From positions 1 to 13,658 of the forward strand of contig JAISXJ010000023.1 in assembly GCA_031270565.1 (NCBI GenBank): DNA of 13,658 bases, given 5' to 3'. Of the stretch, positions 1-8,982 are shown piece after piece. Position 1 is the first letter of the stretch; every line of letters starts with the position of its first letter. The notes under the pieces are model-generated. The model saw only the letters and a program-made list of their open reading frames with translations. It did no database searches and was not told the DNA's origin. Origin of the DNA: Prevotellaceae bacterium. Its GTDB lineage: Bacteria; Bacteroidota; Bacteroidia; Bacteroidales; Paludibacteraceae. Both the position numbers and the translations under genes were made by a program.

Positions 1-27
1 CTCAATTAATCACTATTCACTATTCGT

Positions 28-55
28 TAGGGCAACCACACAGGGATGCACCCTA
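28..55. repeat. Small imperfect hairpin between two heptamer-repeat stretches
   Basis: TAGGG at 28-32 can pair with CCCTA at 51-55. A weaker inner continuation pairs CA 33-34 with TG 47-48 and CC 36-37 with GG 43-44. It separates a short stretch of 7-bp-type repeats (about 10-30) from the longer array starting at 62. It contains no ORF of note. It resembles in style the short palindromic inserts scattered in Bacteroidota intergenic DNA, but only one copy is present here, so calling it a dispersed repeat would be inference. Confidence 0.35.
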
Positions 56-61
56 CATTAT

Positions 62-145
62 TCTCAATTCTCAATTCTCAATTATTCACTATTCACTATT
101 CGTTATTCACTAATAAACTACACTCTCATAACTAATAACTAATAA
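62..145. repeat. Degenerate 7-bp tandem repeat array (12 units)
   Basis: Twelve consecutive 7-bp units can be laid out without a gap. Three TCTCAAT units are followed by four of the TATTCAC/TATTCGT type, then diverged units, then two CTAATAA units ending just before the promoter box of typA. The unit sequence changes along the array but the 7-bp phase does not. A short related stretch lies at about 10-30. The 3' part of the array (83-145) is shared in inverted orientation with 4611-4672. It is non-coding and very AT-rich. Confidence 0.8.
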
Positions 146-163
146 AAAGGTGTACCTTTGCGC
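83..163 (+). repeat. Left copy of an inverted, promoter-carrying ~80-bp repeat
   Basis: This segment matches the reverse complement of 4593-4672. My hand alignment finds five substitutions and one single-base indel over 81 columns. It contains nine heptamer units, then AAAGGTG, then the box TACCTTTG and CGC. Similarity stops right after CGC: the following bases (ACTTTATT here, CTGTAATT in the other copy) are unrelated. The shared block therefore ends near the expected transcription start of typA. The two copies flank the block typA to gpmA and both point into it. Confidence 0.85.
153..160 (+). promoter_or_regulatory. Probable typA promoter, -7 box TACCTTTG
   Basis: TACCTTTG matches the Bacteroidota -7 consensus TAnnTTTG exactly and ends 36 bases before the typA ATG. 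A convincing -33 TTTG is not visible, because the upstream DNA is heptamer repeat. The identical box, with identical flanks AAGGTG and CGC, precedes gpmA on the other strand, which supports a functional promoter. The transcription start is inferred to lie about 7 bases downstream. Confidence 0.65.
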
Positions 164-196
164 ACTTTATTATAAGCACAATATAAAACCAATTCC

Positions 197-1999
<1,803 letters not shown>

Positions 2000-2038
2000 T
2001 TAAGCCATTCACAGTTTCTGTGCATAACAATAACGGGG

Positions 2039-2150
2039 CTTCTAAAAATTAGATTTTTCAAGGCTTGCGATTGAGGTAAAAGCGGAGTTTACTAACGTAA
2101 ATGAGCATTTTACCGAGAGAGCGTAACGCAGAAAAAGCAATTTTTAGAAG
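2039..2150. repeat. 112-bp imperfect palindrome, MITE-like foldback element
   Basis: The two ends are a perfect 12-bp inverted repeat: CTTCTAAAAATT at 2039-2050 and AATTTTTAGAAG at 2139-2150. Pairing continues inward in register: TTTTTC 2054-2059 with GAAAAA 2131-2136, TGCG 2066-2069 plus TT 2071-2072 with AACGCA 2125-2130, GGTAAAA 2075-2081 with TTTTACC 2108-2114, and TTTAC 2088-2092 with GTAAA 2097-2101, leaving a TAAC tetraloop. So nearly the whole element folds on itself. It lies between typA and the DUF4294 gene, ending 31 bases before the latter's start. There is no transposase and no obvious target-site duplication. An upstream ATG at 2101 in the palindrome is in frame with the DUF4294 gene but is not its likely start. 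Confidence 0.8.
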
Positions 2151-2181
2151 TTCCCTAAATCCGAAATGTTTAGATTATTGT

Positions 2182-2799
2182 ATGAAATATCAGCTATACA
2201 CAGTAACGGTTATTGCTATTTTGCTGCTCTTTGCCATGCAGTCAGGTGCGCAGACAAGACAGGTGATTGCACAAACAGCATCTGACGGCACAGTTCATCG
2301 GATTATCATATTAGACAATGATACCTTTCCCTTTGTGGTATTGAAGCCCGTTTACGTTTTTGCGAAACGGCATTTTAAGAATAAGAAAGAGGAGCAGTTC
2401 TACTGGCGAACCGTACGCGATGTGAAACGTGTTTTGCCTTTGGCTCACTACATCAGGCAGGTTGTCGTCCAAACTAACGATACCCTTATGACCATGCCCG
2501 GGAAACGCGAGCGTGACCGCTATATGAAAGGCTTTGAAAAATCCATCTTCAAACAAAACGAGGCTGAATTTAGCAAATTGACCCTCAATCAGGGCAAACT
2601 GCTGATACGATTGGTTGACAGGGAATTTAATGTATCCTCCTACGAATTGATAAAGGCGTACAGAGGCAGATTCACTGCCGGTTTCTGGCAACTCTTCGCA
2701 AAGTTACTGGGCGCCGACCTGAAGGATTCCTTTGGCAGTAAGGAACAGGATGCCATAATAGAGCAAATTATCCGGATGGTAGAAGACGGTGATATATAA
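2182..2799 (+). CDS. DUF4294 family secreted/periplasmic protein, function unknown
   Basis: The predicted protein has 205 residues and a signal peptide: a hydrophobic stretch follows MKYQ, with likely cleavage after the SGA near residue 23. The mature part matches the DUF4294 pattern known from Bacteroidota: an N-terminal beta-rich segment with DNDTFPFVVL, a VKRVLPLAHYI helix, and a C-terminal block with QGKLLIRLVDRE, a YELIKAYRG helix and a WQ-containing helix. Biochemical function is unknown to me. The frame is open back to an ATG at 2101, but the extra 27 residues would be encoded by the 2039-2150 palindrome and would bury the signal peptide, so I chose the ATG at 2182. The gene converges on prs with only 3 bp between stop codons. 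No convincing promoter box is visible; readthrough from typA is possible. Confidence 0.85.
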   Translation: MKYQLYTVTVIAILLLFAMQSGAQTRQVIAQTASDGTVHRIIILDNDTFPFVVLKPVYVFAKRHFKNKKEEQFYWRTVRDVKRVLPLAHYIRQVVVQTNDTLMTMPGKRERDRYMKGFEKSIFKQNEAEFSKLTLNQGKLLIRLVDREFNVSSYELIKAYRGRFTAGFWQLFAKLLGADLKDSFGSKEQDAIIEQIIRMVEDGDI

Positions 2800-2802
2800 G
2801 CC

Positions 2803-3744
2803 CTACAAAAGATAGTGTGAACTGATAGACTGGTTGTTATATACGCTCAAAATAGTTTCGGCAAAAATATCCGCAATGGAAATGACGCGCATTTTCGGAC
2901 AGCGCGACAAATCGAAAGGAATGGAATCCGTACAAATCAGTTCGGTCAATTTTGAGTTCATCACATTTTCTATAGCCTTTCCCGACATAACGGGATGCGT
3001 AACAATCGCCCGAACGCTTAATGCGCCTTGTTCAAACATCAAATCCGCCGCCTTTGAGAGAGTTCCCGCCGTATCAGCCATATCATCCACCAGAATAACA
3101 TTTTTATTATTCACCTCTCCGATAATGCTCATCGAACTGATTTCGTTGGCTTTTTCCCGCGTTTTATGACAAAGTACAAGCGGCGTTCCCAGATGTTTGG
3201 CGTAAGAATTGGCACGTTTGGAGCCGCCCACATCGGGCGAGGCAATCACCAGATTGTCCAAAGCCAGACTTTTAATAAATGGAATGAAAATAGTTGATGC
3301 GTATAAATGGTCAACCGGCACGTCAAAAAAGCCCTGTATCTGATCGGCATGCAAGTCCATTGTTATCAGCCTGTCCACTCCGGCAGCGCCCAGAAGGTCG
3401 GCGATAAGTTTTGCGCCTATTGACACGCGCGGTTTGTCTTTGCGATCCTGCCGCGCCCACCCAAAATAGGGAATCACTGCAATGATTTTGTAGGCGGAAG
3501 CCCGTTTGGCGGCATCAATCATCAGGAGCAATTCCATCAGATTATCGCTGTTGGGGAAAGTTGATTGCACCAGATAAACATATCTTCCGCGAACGGTCTC
3601 TTCGTATGAGACAACAAATTCACCGTCCGAGAAATAGGTAATGTTTAAATTGCCGAGTTCGCAATCTAATTTAGCACAAATCTTTTTCGCAAGATACCTG
3701 CTTCCGGTACCGGAAAAAACTTTAAATGGCAGTTCAGATGGCAT
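2803..3744 (-). CDS. prs: Ribose-phosphate pyrophosphokinase (PRPP synthetase)
   Basis: This cytoplasmic enzyme transfers pyrophosphate from ATP to ribose 5-phosphate to make PRPP, the precursor for purines, pyrimidines, NAD, histidine and tryptophan. The 313-residue length is normal for the class I bacterial enzyme. Visible motifs are the ATP-site loop WARQDRKD at 96-103, the metal and active-site stretch DLHADQIQGFF at 130-140, DVGGSKRA at 171-178 (the catalytic-loop region; family members often have K-R here), and the PRPP-binding loop VDDMADTAGT at 219-228. The gene lies 69 bp downstream of gpmA on the same strand, so co-transcription is plausible. The gap also holds a weak promoter-like arrangement: TTTG on the - strand at 3794-3791, then TAAACTTT at 3773-3766. 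It is not close enough to consensus to list separately. Confidence 0.97.
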   Translation of the reverse strand: MPSELPFKVFSGTGSRYLAKKICAKLDCELGNLNITYFSDGEFVVSYEETVRGRYVYLVQSTFPNSDNLMELLLMIDAAKRASAYKIIAVIPYFGWARQDRKDKPRVSIGAKLIADLLGAAGVDRLITMDLHADQIQGFFDVPVDHLYASTIFIPFIKSLALDNLVIASPDVGGSKRANSYAKHLGTPLVLCHKTREKANEISSMSIIGEVNNKNVILVDDMADTAGTLSKAADLMFEQGALSVRAIVTHPVMSGKAIENVMNSKLTELICTDSIPFDLSRCPKMRVISIADIFAETILSVYNNQSISSHYLL

Positions 3745-3813
3745 GATTTACAAGAAAGTATTAAGAAAGTTTATAATACAAATGATTTGTCAAAACCCTG
3801 TTTGGAGCGAATA

Positions 3814-4560
3814 TTACTGTTTCTTTCCCTGATTGGCAACGGCATCCATAAGTTTTTTTATCTCTTCCGGATCGCCGAGAAAATAGTCTTTGACAAAGTT
3901 TAGATTGTCGTCAAATTCAAAGACATAAGGTACTGCCGTTGGGAGGTTTAACCCTACAATAGCCTCATCGGAGATTCCCTTGAGGTATTTGATAATGCCG
4001 CGCAAACTGTTGCCGTGTGCAGCTACAATAATGTCATCGTGGGAGATAAGAGCCGGATAAATCACGGTATGCCAATAGGGGAGAATCCTGTTTACGGTGT
4101 CTGTCAACGCTTCTGTCTGAGGAATATCGGATTTCGGAACGCGTGCATAACGCGGGTCTTGCGATGCAGAGCGCGGGTCTTGAACATCAAGCGCCGCAGG
4201 CGGCACATCATAACTGCGCCGCCAGATGAGTACCTGCTCATCACCGTATTTGGCAGCAGTTTCGGCTTTATTCAACCCTTGCAGTGTTCCGTAATGTTTC
4301 TCATTCAGACGCCATGTTTTTTCAACGGGAATCCAGTCAAGATCCATCAGGTCAAGAATGGTGTTGAGTGTTTTGATAGCGCGTTTCAGATAGGAAGTGT
4401 AGGCTATGGTAAAACAAAAGCCCTCTTTTTTCAATAGGCGACCGGCTTCTATGGCTTCCTCTACGCCCTTCTCGCTCAGGTCAACATTTGTCCATCCCGT
4501 AAAACGGTTTTCCTTATTCCACACGCTTTCGCCGTGGCGAATTAATACAACTCTTTTCAT
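3814..4560 (-). CDS. gpmA: 2,3-bisphosphoglycerate-dependent phosphoglycerate mutase
   Basis: This glycolytic enzyme interconverts 3- and 2-phosphoglycerate through a phosphohistidine intermediate in the cytoplasm. The protein has 248 residues, the usual length of the cofactor-dependent (dPGM) type. Active-site residues are in place: the RHGES motif at 8-12 with nucleophile His9, Arg60, Glu87 in RLNEKHYG (84-91), WRRSYDVPP at 113-121, Glu150, and the second catalytic His182 in HGNSLR. These sit two residues before the E. coli GpmA numbering (His11, Glu89, His184). The gene is preceded by the promoter box at 4603-4596 in the right copy of the inverted repeat and followed by prs after 69 bp. 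The full-length dPGM signature argues against a broad-specificity histidine phosphatase. Confidence 0.97.
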   Translation of the reverse strand: MKRVVLIRHGESVWNKENRFTGWTNVDLSEKGVEEAIEAGRLLKKEGFCFTIAYTSYLKRAIKTLNTILDLMDLDWIPVEKTWRLNEKHYGTLQGLNKAETAAKYGDEQVLIWRRSYDVPPAALDVQDPRSASQDPRYARVPKSDIPQTEALTDTVNRILPYWHTVIYPALISHDDIIVAAHGNSLRGIIKYLKGISDEAIVGLNLPTAVPYVFEFDDNLNFVKDYFLGDPEEIKKLMDAVANQGKKQ

Positions 4561-4592
4561 AAAACGGTAAAAATTACAAATTAAAATTACAG

Positions 4593-4672
4593 GCGCAAAG
4601 GTACACCTTTTTTTTAGTTTTTAGTTTTTAGAGTGTAGTTAGTAGTGAATAACGAATAGTGAATAGTGAATA
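4593..4672 (-). repeat. Right copy of the inverted, promoter-carrying ~80-bp repeat
   Basis: Read on the - strand this is the same block as 83-163: four TATTCAC-type heptamers, a CTACACT unit, AT-rich heptamers, AAAGGTG, TACCTTTG and CGC. The AT-rich units are three CTAAAAA here, but CTCATAA plus two CTAATAA in the left copy. The repeat units therefore appear to have been homogenised separately at each locus while the promoter end stayed identical. It directly precedes gpmA and points toward it. Confidence 0.85.
4596..4603 (-). promoter_or_regulatory. Probable gpmA promoter, -7 box TACCTTTG
   Basis: The complement strand reads TACCTTTG, an exact match to the Bacteroidota TAnnTTTG box, 35 bases before the gpmA ATG. 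The flanks AAGGTG and CGC are the same as at the typA promoter. As there, no clear -33 TTTG is seen in the repeat-rich upstream DNA. It probably drives gpmA and perhaps prs. Confidence 0.65.
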
Positions 4673-4694
4673 GTGACATAACGAATAGTGAATA
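4611..4694. repeat. Degenerate 7-bp tandem repeat array upstream of gpmA
   Basis: On the + strand the array runs as three TTTTTAG units (4611-4631), AGTGTAG, a 6-bp unit, then GTGAATA/ACGAATA units to 4694, with one 8-bp unit at 4673-4680. It is the counterpart of the array at 62-145 in inverted orientation and reaches about 22 bp beyond the inverted-repeat boundary. It has no coding potential. Confidence 0.8.
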
Positions 4695-4702
4695 ATGCGC
4701 GC

Positions 4703-4786
4703 CGTCCTGAAAGGACGTTATTTTCATAACCGCAGGTCAGCGACCTGCGGCAGGGAAGTAAGCAGAGCGCACTGCCTGAAAGGCAG
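4703..4786. repeat. Cluster of three perfect short hairpins in a divergent intergenic region
   Basis: Three perfect stem-loops occur within 84 bp. CGTCCT/AGGACG with loop GAA lies at 4703-4717, CCGCAGGTC/GACCTGCGG with loop AGC at 4730-4750, and CTGCCT/AGGCAG with loop GAA at 4772-4786. The first and third share the core CCTGAAAGG. The region lies between the divergent genes gpmA and murQ, upstream of both, so ordinary transcription termination does not explain it. None is followed by a T tract. The cluster looks like a composite intergenic palindromic element. Confidence 0.75.
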
Positions 4787-4944
4787 GACTAAAGCCATGG
4801 TCAGAGCCGTGATTGTAGATATAATTCTTGTCCTTAAACCGTCAAAACTTTTGGCGAGATTTTTCTAAATGCACAACTGGTGAAGAATTTTTATTGGAAA
4901 TCATTTTTATTGTCAGGTTTCGGTGTTAATCAGTAATTTTTGTA

Positions 4945-4952
4945 TAAATTTG
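4945..4952 (+). promoter_or_regulatory. Candidate murQ promoter, -7 box TAAATTTG
   Basis: TAAATTTG fits TAnnTTTG and lies 68 bases before the murQ start codon. A TTG at 4910-4912 is too far upstream to be a standard -33 element, and nothing better is seen at the expected spacing. The assignment therefore rests on the -7 box alone. The rest of 4787-5020 is AT-rich, and I see no gene in it. Confidence 0.45.
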
Positions 4953-5020
4953 CCGTGTAAAAATGTTAGAAAATACACATGACATAAAAAGAGGAAAAAA
5001 CAACAGTAAAAATCAAAAAT

Positions 5021-5833
5021 ATGTCGTTTGAAAAGATAACAGAAAAGGCTTCATTCTATACCGATTTGGAGAAAAAAACCGTCGGTGAATTGCTCCATGA
5101 TATAAATCAGGAGGATCGCAAGGTGCCTATTGCCGTAGGCGAGGCATTGCCGCAGATAGAACGGCTGGTTGTCGCCATCGTCGAACGGATGCAGAAAGGC
5201 GGACGCATTTTTTATATGGGCGCCGGAACAAGCGGACGGCTTGGCGTACTCGATGCCTCAGAAATTCCGCCTACATTCGGCATGCCGCCCACGCTGGTCG
5301 TCGGGTTGATTGCCGGCGGCGATGTGGCGTTGCGTAACCCTGTTGAACACGCCGAAGATGATTTGCAACGTGGTTGGGAAGAGCTTAAATGCCATAAAAT
5401 TAACAGTATGGATACCGTCGTGGGCATCGCTGCTTCAGGTTCTACGCCGTATGTTATCGGGGCATTGCGTGCCGCCAGAGCGCACGGGATTCTCACCGCT
5501 TCCGTGTCCTGTAATCCCGATTCTCCCATTGCTCACGAGGCGGATATTCCCGTTGAAGTGATTGTGGGGCCGGAATTTGTAACCGGAAGCACCCGACTAA
5601 AATCAGGGACGGCGCAAAAGCTGGTGTTGAATATGATAACCACTGCCACAATGATACGGCTGGGACGGGTAAAAGGCAACCGTATGGTCAATATGCAGTT
5701 GTCTAACGACAAATTGATTGATCGCGGCGCACGTATGATTGTCGATGAACTCGGATTGGATTATCAGCAGGCTAAAAACCTGCTTCTGATGCACGGCTCC
5801 GTAAAAGATGCCATTGAGGCTTACAAGAAATAG
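5021..5833 (+). CDS. murQ: N-acetylmuramic acid 6-phosphate etherase MurQ
   Basis: MurQ cleaves the lactyl ether of MurNAc-6-phosphate to give GlcNAc-6-phosphate and D-lactate, a cytoplasmic step of peptidoglycan sugar recycling or uptake. The protein has a single SIS-type fold. Visible motifs are GAGTSGRLGVLDASE at 67-81, with Glu81 matching the catalytic Glu83 of the E. coli enzyme, EHAEDD at 109-114, with Glu112 matching Glu114, the sugar-phosphate loop ASGSTPYV, and GSTRLKSGTAQK before the C-terminal helices. At 270 residues it is shorter than E. coli MurQ (298) but complete across the SIS core. The start codon gives a normal N-terminus. The gene is followed after 56 bp by the susC homolog, with no terminator between them. 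It differs from glucokinase regulatory protein, which has two SIS domains. Confidence 0.95.
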   Translation: MSFEKITEKASFYTDLEKKTVGELLHDINQEDRKVPIAVGEALPQIERLVVAIVERMQKGGRIFYMGAGTSGRLGVLDASEIPPTFGMPPTLVVGLIAGGDVALRNPVEHAEDDLQRGWEELKCHKINSMDTVVGIAASGSTPYVIGALRAARAHGILTASVSCNPDSPIAHEADIPVEVIVGPEFVTGSTRLKSGTAQKLVLNMITTATMIRLGRVKGNRMVNMQLSNDKLIDRGARMIVDELGLDYQQAKNLLLMHGSVKDAIEAYKK

Positions 5834-5889
5834 TATAATTATTCTTTCATTAATAATACCTGAATATATTCTAACTAATTAAATCCTAA

Positions 5890-8800
5890 ATGTATATGAA
5901 AAGATTTATTCTCCTTTTTGCTGCGCTTGGTGTGATGTGCCAGATGAGTTACGCACAGACGCCAATGGTAAGTGGTCAGGTTGTTGCAGCGGATGACGGC
6001 AAACCACTTGTCAACGTGTCGGTTACGGTGAAAGGCTCACCAACGGGCACACTGACCGATGTGGAAGGCAACTATTCGCTGCCAGTTCCTCAGGGAGCAA
6101 CGCTGGTATTCACATTTATTGGGATGAATACCGAAGAAGCCGTAGTGAACGGACAAACGCTTAACATGCGAATGACAGTCAACTCAATTGCCATTGATGA
6201 AGTGGTGGTAACGGCAATGGGCGTTCAGACCGAAAAAAAGCGACTTAATTTTGCCGTTCAGAACGTTAACGCCGATCAGCTTACCGAAGGCAATTTTATT
6301 AACTTCACCACAGCGCTTCAGGGAAAGATTGCGGGTGTGAATGTTACCAGCGCCGGCGGATCACCAAATTCGGGATCGCAGTTAATTATTCGCGGCATCT
6401 CGTCGGTTAATCCCTCGCAAAACAACCAGCCGCTTTTTGTGCTGGATGGTATGCCCATTTCTGCCAATGCAGCTTCGGCAGCTGACTTTAATCCCAATGA
6501 CATTGCCTCCGTAACGGTGCTAAAAGGCGCTGCCGCCTCGGCGCTCTACGGACAGGAAGCAGCCAACGGCGCCATTATGATTACCACAAAGCAGGGAGCG
6601 GCAGGAAAATTAACCGTCTCTGCAAATGCCAGCCTGCAAATAGACCTCCCGGCACAACTGCTTGAAACACAATCCAAGTACGCTCCCGGAGCGCTTGGTT
6701 TCTACAAGGAGAAGACAGGCGGCGGATGGGGACCGCTGTTAGACGCTGACGTTGAACGTTATGATAATGTAAAAAATTTCTTTCAAAACGGTTTCTATCA
6801 CAAGTACGACGTCAATCTGACGGGCGGTACGGAGAAATTTCAGGCGTACGCTTCTGCAAACTATTCCAAGGCAGACGGTATCGTCCCCAACGATTACCTG
6901 CAACGGACAGGCGTGCTGGTGAAAGGGTCATACAAAATCTCCAAAATGCTGTCTGTTACGCTGATGGCAAACATGAGTAATAAAAAATACAGAAGCGCAG
7001 GATCTATCAGCAGCATCTATTCGTGGCCTGTTAATGATGATATAAGAGACTACAAAAACGGTGACGGGTCAGTGCGGTTTCGCTATCTGGCGGACAAAAA
7101 GGAGGATTCACCGGTCAGTCCCCTCTGGAGCCGCTATATGGATTCCGGCGTGAATAGCTCCACCCGCAACCTGCTTCAGGGATCTATTTCTTTCAAGCCG
7201 CTTAAAGGATGGGAAATTATCGGGCGCGTCAGTTACGACCTCTCGCACACTTCCTACGACGGATACAGTGTTCCCCGTTTCGATGATATGGAGATTCTGG
7301 ATTTTTCCGACCCCACCAAGCCCTATTTTACGGCAGATGAACTGGCGTCGGTGAAAGACAGAAGCATTTTTGGCGAATACGTCTATAACTCGTCTGCAAG
7401 CAGTCTGCTGAACATGAACATTATGAGTACCTATCACCTGGATTTGCCGCAGGAGTTCGGGCTGGATTTTCTTGCCGGCGCCGAAGCAAAAATGCGGGAA
7501 TCACGTTCAGGGCACGCAGCAGGACGCGATTTTATCAGTCCGGGCATCTATTCGCTGAGCAATGTGAAAGAGCAGGTTATTGGCACGGATGTTTACCTTT
7601 CGCACAGCAGACGGCGTATTGCGGGCGCTTACGGTGAACTTAGAGCCGACTATAAGGGTGTTGCCACATTGAGCGGTACCGTGCGCTGGGACTGGTCGTC
7701 AACTATCGAAAGAACGTTTAACCCTTACTTCTATCCATCCGTAACGGGCGGAGTGATTTTCTCCGAACTCTTTGATATTGCCGGAGAAGTGTTCAGCTAC
7801 GGAAAAGTGCGCGGAAACTACGCTATGGTAGGTAAGGATGCGCCCTTTGGATTGTTTGACAGAAAATATATGCAATACACCTCTCTGCCTGATGGCGGTT
7901 ACGCTCTTAACTCGACACTCTCCGTGGGTATGGATATTGTCCCCGAAGTCTCAAAATCGTGGGAAGTGGGTTTGGATTTGCGGTTCTTCAACAGCAAAAC
8001 ACGCCTTGACGTAGCTTACTATTCTACCCAAACGGACAACCAGATTGTAACCGTTCGTGTGTCGCACGCAGCGGGGCATGTGCTTGTTACCAGAAACGAG
8101 GGTAATGTGCGCAATCAGGGTGTTGAACTGACGCTTGAGCAGGATATTATCAAAAATAATACCGTATCGTGGACGGCAGCTCTCAACTTTGGCTTGAACA
8201 GAGGTAAGCTCGTTGGCTTGCCCGAAGGAATGTATGAGATACAGGGTACGCAATATGGCGATATTTTCCCCTCGGCAGTGCTGAACGAGTCCACCACTGC
8301 GGTAGCAGGAAGCGACTATCTGCGCACCGACGACGGACAGGTGATTTGCGATGCTAACGGTTATCCCAAAATCAGTCCCACCAAGGGCGTTTATATCGGC
8401 AATCGTGAACCGAAATTTCTGGCAGGATTAAGTACAACTTTCAAATATAAAAACTTCTCTGTCGGAGCGCTGCTCAATGGTCGCGTAGGCGGTCATGTGG
8501 TGAATGTAACGGGACGCGGATTAGTATCAAGCGGCATGCACAAATCGCTTGAAGTCTATCGCGGTCGTCAGGTCGTTTGGGACGGCGTTGTGGAGCAGGC
8601 TGACGGTACATTCGTCAAGAATACCACGCCCATTGTACTCGACTACACCACCATCACCAACTATTATGCGGCGGTAAGTTCCAACTTTTTGGAAGACGGC
8701 TCTTTTCTGCGGCTGTCCTACGTTACGCTTGCTTACGACTTTTCCAAACTGTTGAAAAGCAAAACATTCCGCACCCTGCAGTGTTCGCTTACGGGAACAA

Positions 8801-8946
8801 ACCTGTTTTTGTTAACCAAATACACAGGATCAGACCCGCAGGCAAACGGTGATACCGGCGCAGGCGGTACCGGGTCTGCCGGTATTGACAACTATCAGGT
8901 GCCTTCCACACGCGGGTTTAATTTTACCATTTCAGCAGAATTTTAA
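5890..8946 (+). CDS. SusC/RagA-family TonB-dependent outer-membrane transporter
   Basis: This is an outer-membrane channel that imports a bound nutrient using TonB energy together with the SusD-like partner encoded next. The 1018-residue protein has, in order, a signal peptide (cleavage near residue 22, in SYAQ), a carboxypeptidase-regulatory-like domain at about 25-100, a TonB-box-like DEVVVTAMG at 103-111, a plug domain at about 115-235 with FVLDGMPI at 183-190 and the SusC signature ALYGQEAANGAIMITTKQG at 218-236, then a beta-barrel ending in a terminal Phe. A second ATG two codons in (5896) gives MKRF and may be the true start. No TAnnTTTG box is visible in the 56 bp after murQ, so co-transcription with murQ is possible. 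Substrate cannot be read from the sequence. I leave the gene symbol blank because homology to starch-specific SusC is only at family level. Confidence 0.95.
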   Translation: MYMKRFILLFAALGVMCQMSYAQTPMVSGQVVAADDGKPLVNVSVTVKGSPTGTLTDVEGNYSLPVPQGATLVFTFIGMNTEEAVVNGQTLNMRMTVNSIAIDEVVVTAMGVQTEKKRLNFAVQNVNADQLTEGNFINFTTALQGKIAGVNVTSAGGSPNSGSQLIIRGISSVNPSQNNQPLFVLDGMPISANAASAADFNPNDIASVTVLKGAAASALYGQEAANGAIMITTKQGAAGKLTVSANASLQIDLPAQLLETQSKYAPGALGFYKEKTGGGWGPLLDADVERYDNVKNFFQNGFYHKYDVNLTGGTEKFQAYASANYSKADGIVPNDYLQRTGVLVKGSYKISKMLSVTLMANMSNKKYRSAGSISSIYSWPVNDDIRDYKNGDGSVRFRYLADKKEDSPVSPLWSRYMDSGVNSSTRNLLQGSISFKPLKGWEIIGRVSYDLSHTSYDGYSVPRFDDMEILDFSDPTKPYFTADELASVKDRSIFGEYVYNSSASSLLNMNIMSTYHLDLPQEFGLDFLAGAEAKMRESRSGHAAGRDFISPGIYSLSNVKEQVIGTDVYLSHSRRRIAGAYGELRADYKGVATLSGTVRWDWSSTIERTFNPYFYPSVTGGVIFSELFDIAGEVFSYGKVRGNYAMVGKDAPFGLFDRKYMQYTSLPDGGYALNSTLSVGMDIVPEVSKSWEVGLDLRFFNSKTRLDVAYYSTQTDNQIVTVRVSHAAGHVLVTRNEGNVRNQGVELTLEQDIIKNNTVSWTAALNFGLNRGKLVGLPEGMYEIQGTQYGDIFPSAVLNESTTAVAGSDYLRTDDGQVICDANGYPKISPTKGVYIGNREPKFLAGLSTTFKYKNFSVGALLNGRVGGHVVNVTGRGLVSSGMHKSLEVYRGRQVVWDGVVEQADGTFVKNTTPIVLDYTTITNYYAAVSSNFLEDGSFLRLSYVTLAYDFSKLLKSKTFRTLQCSLTGTNLFLLTKYTGSDPQANGDTGAGGTGSAGIDNYQVPSTRGFNFTISAEF

Positions 8947-8982
8947 TTTGTATCATCACTAACGATTTTATAACGAATAACT

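Noticed and set aside
2010..2022. Hairpin CACAG-TTT-CTGTG after typA as a terminator
   Set aside because: The stem is only 5 bp, and no T tract follows on either strand. It is too weak to call an intrinsic terminator.
2039..2150. Foldback element as an insertion sequence remnant
   Set aside because: There is no transposase fragment and no clear target-site duplication. I keep it only as a palindromic element of unknown mobility.
3766..3794. Promoter for prs in the gpmA-prs gap
   Set aside because: TAAACTTT departs from TAnnTTTG and the 17-base spacing from the upstream TTTG is off. Co-transcription with gpmA is as likely.
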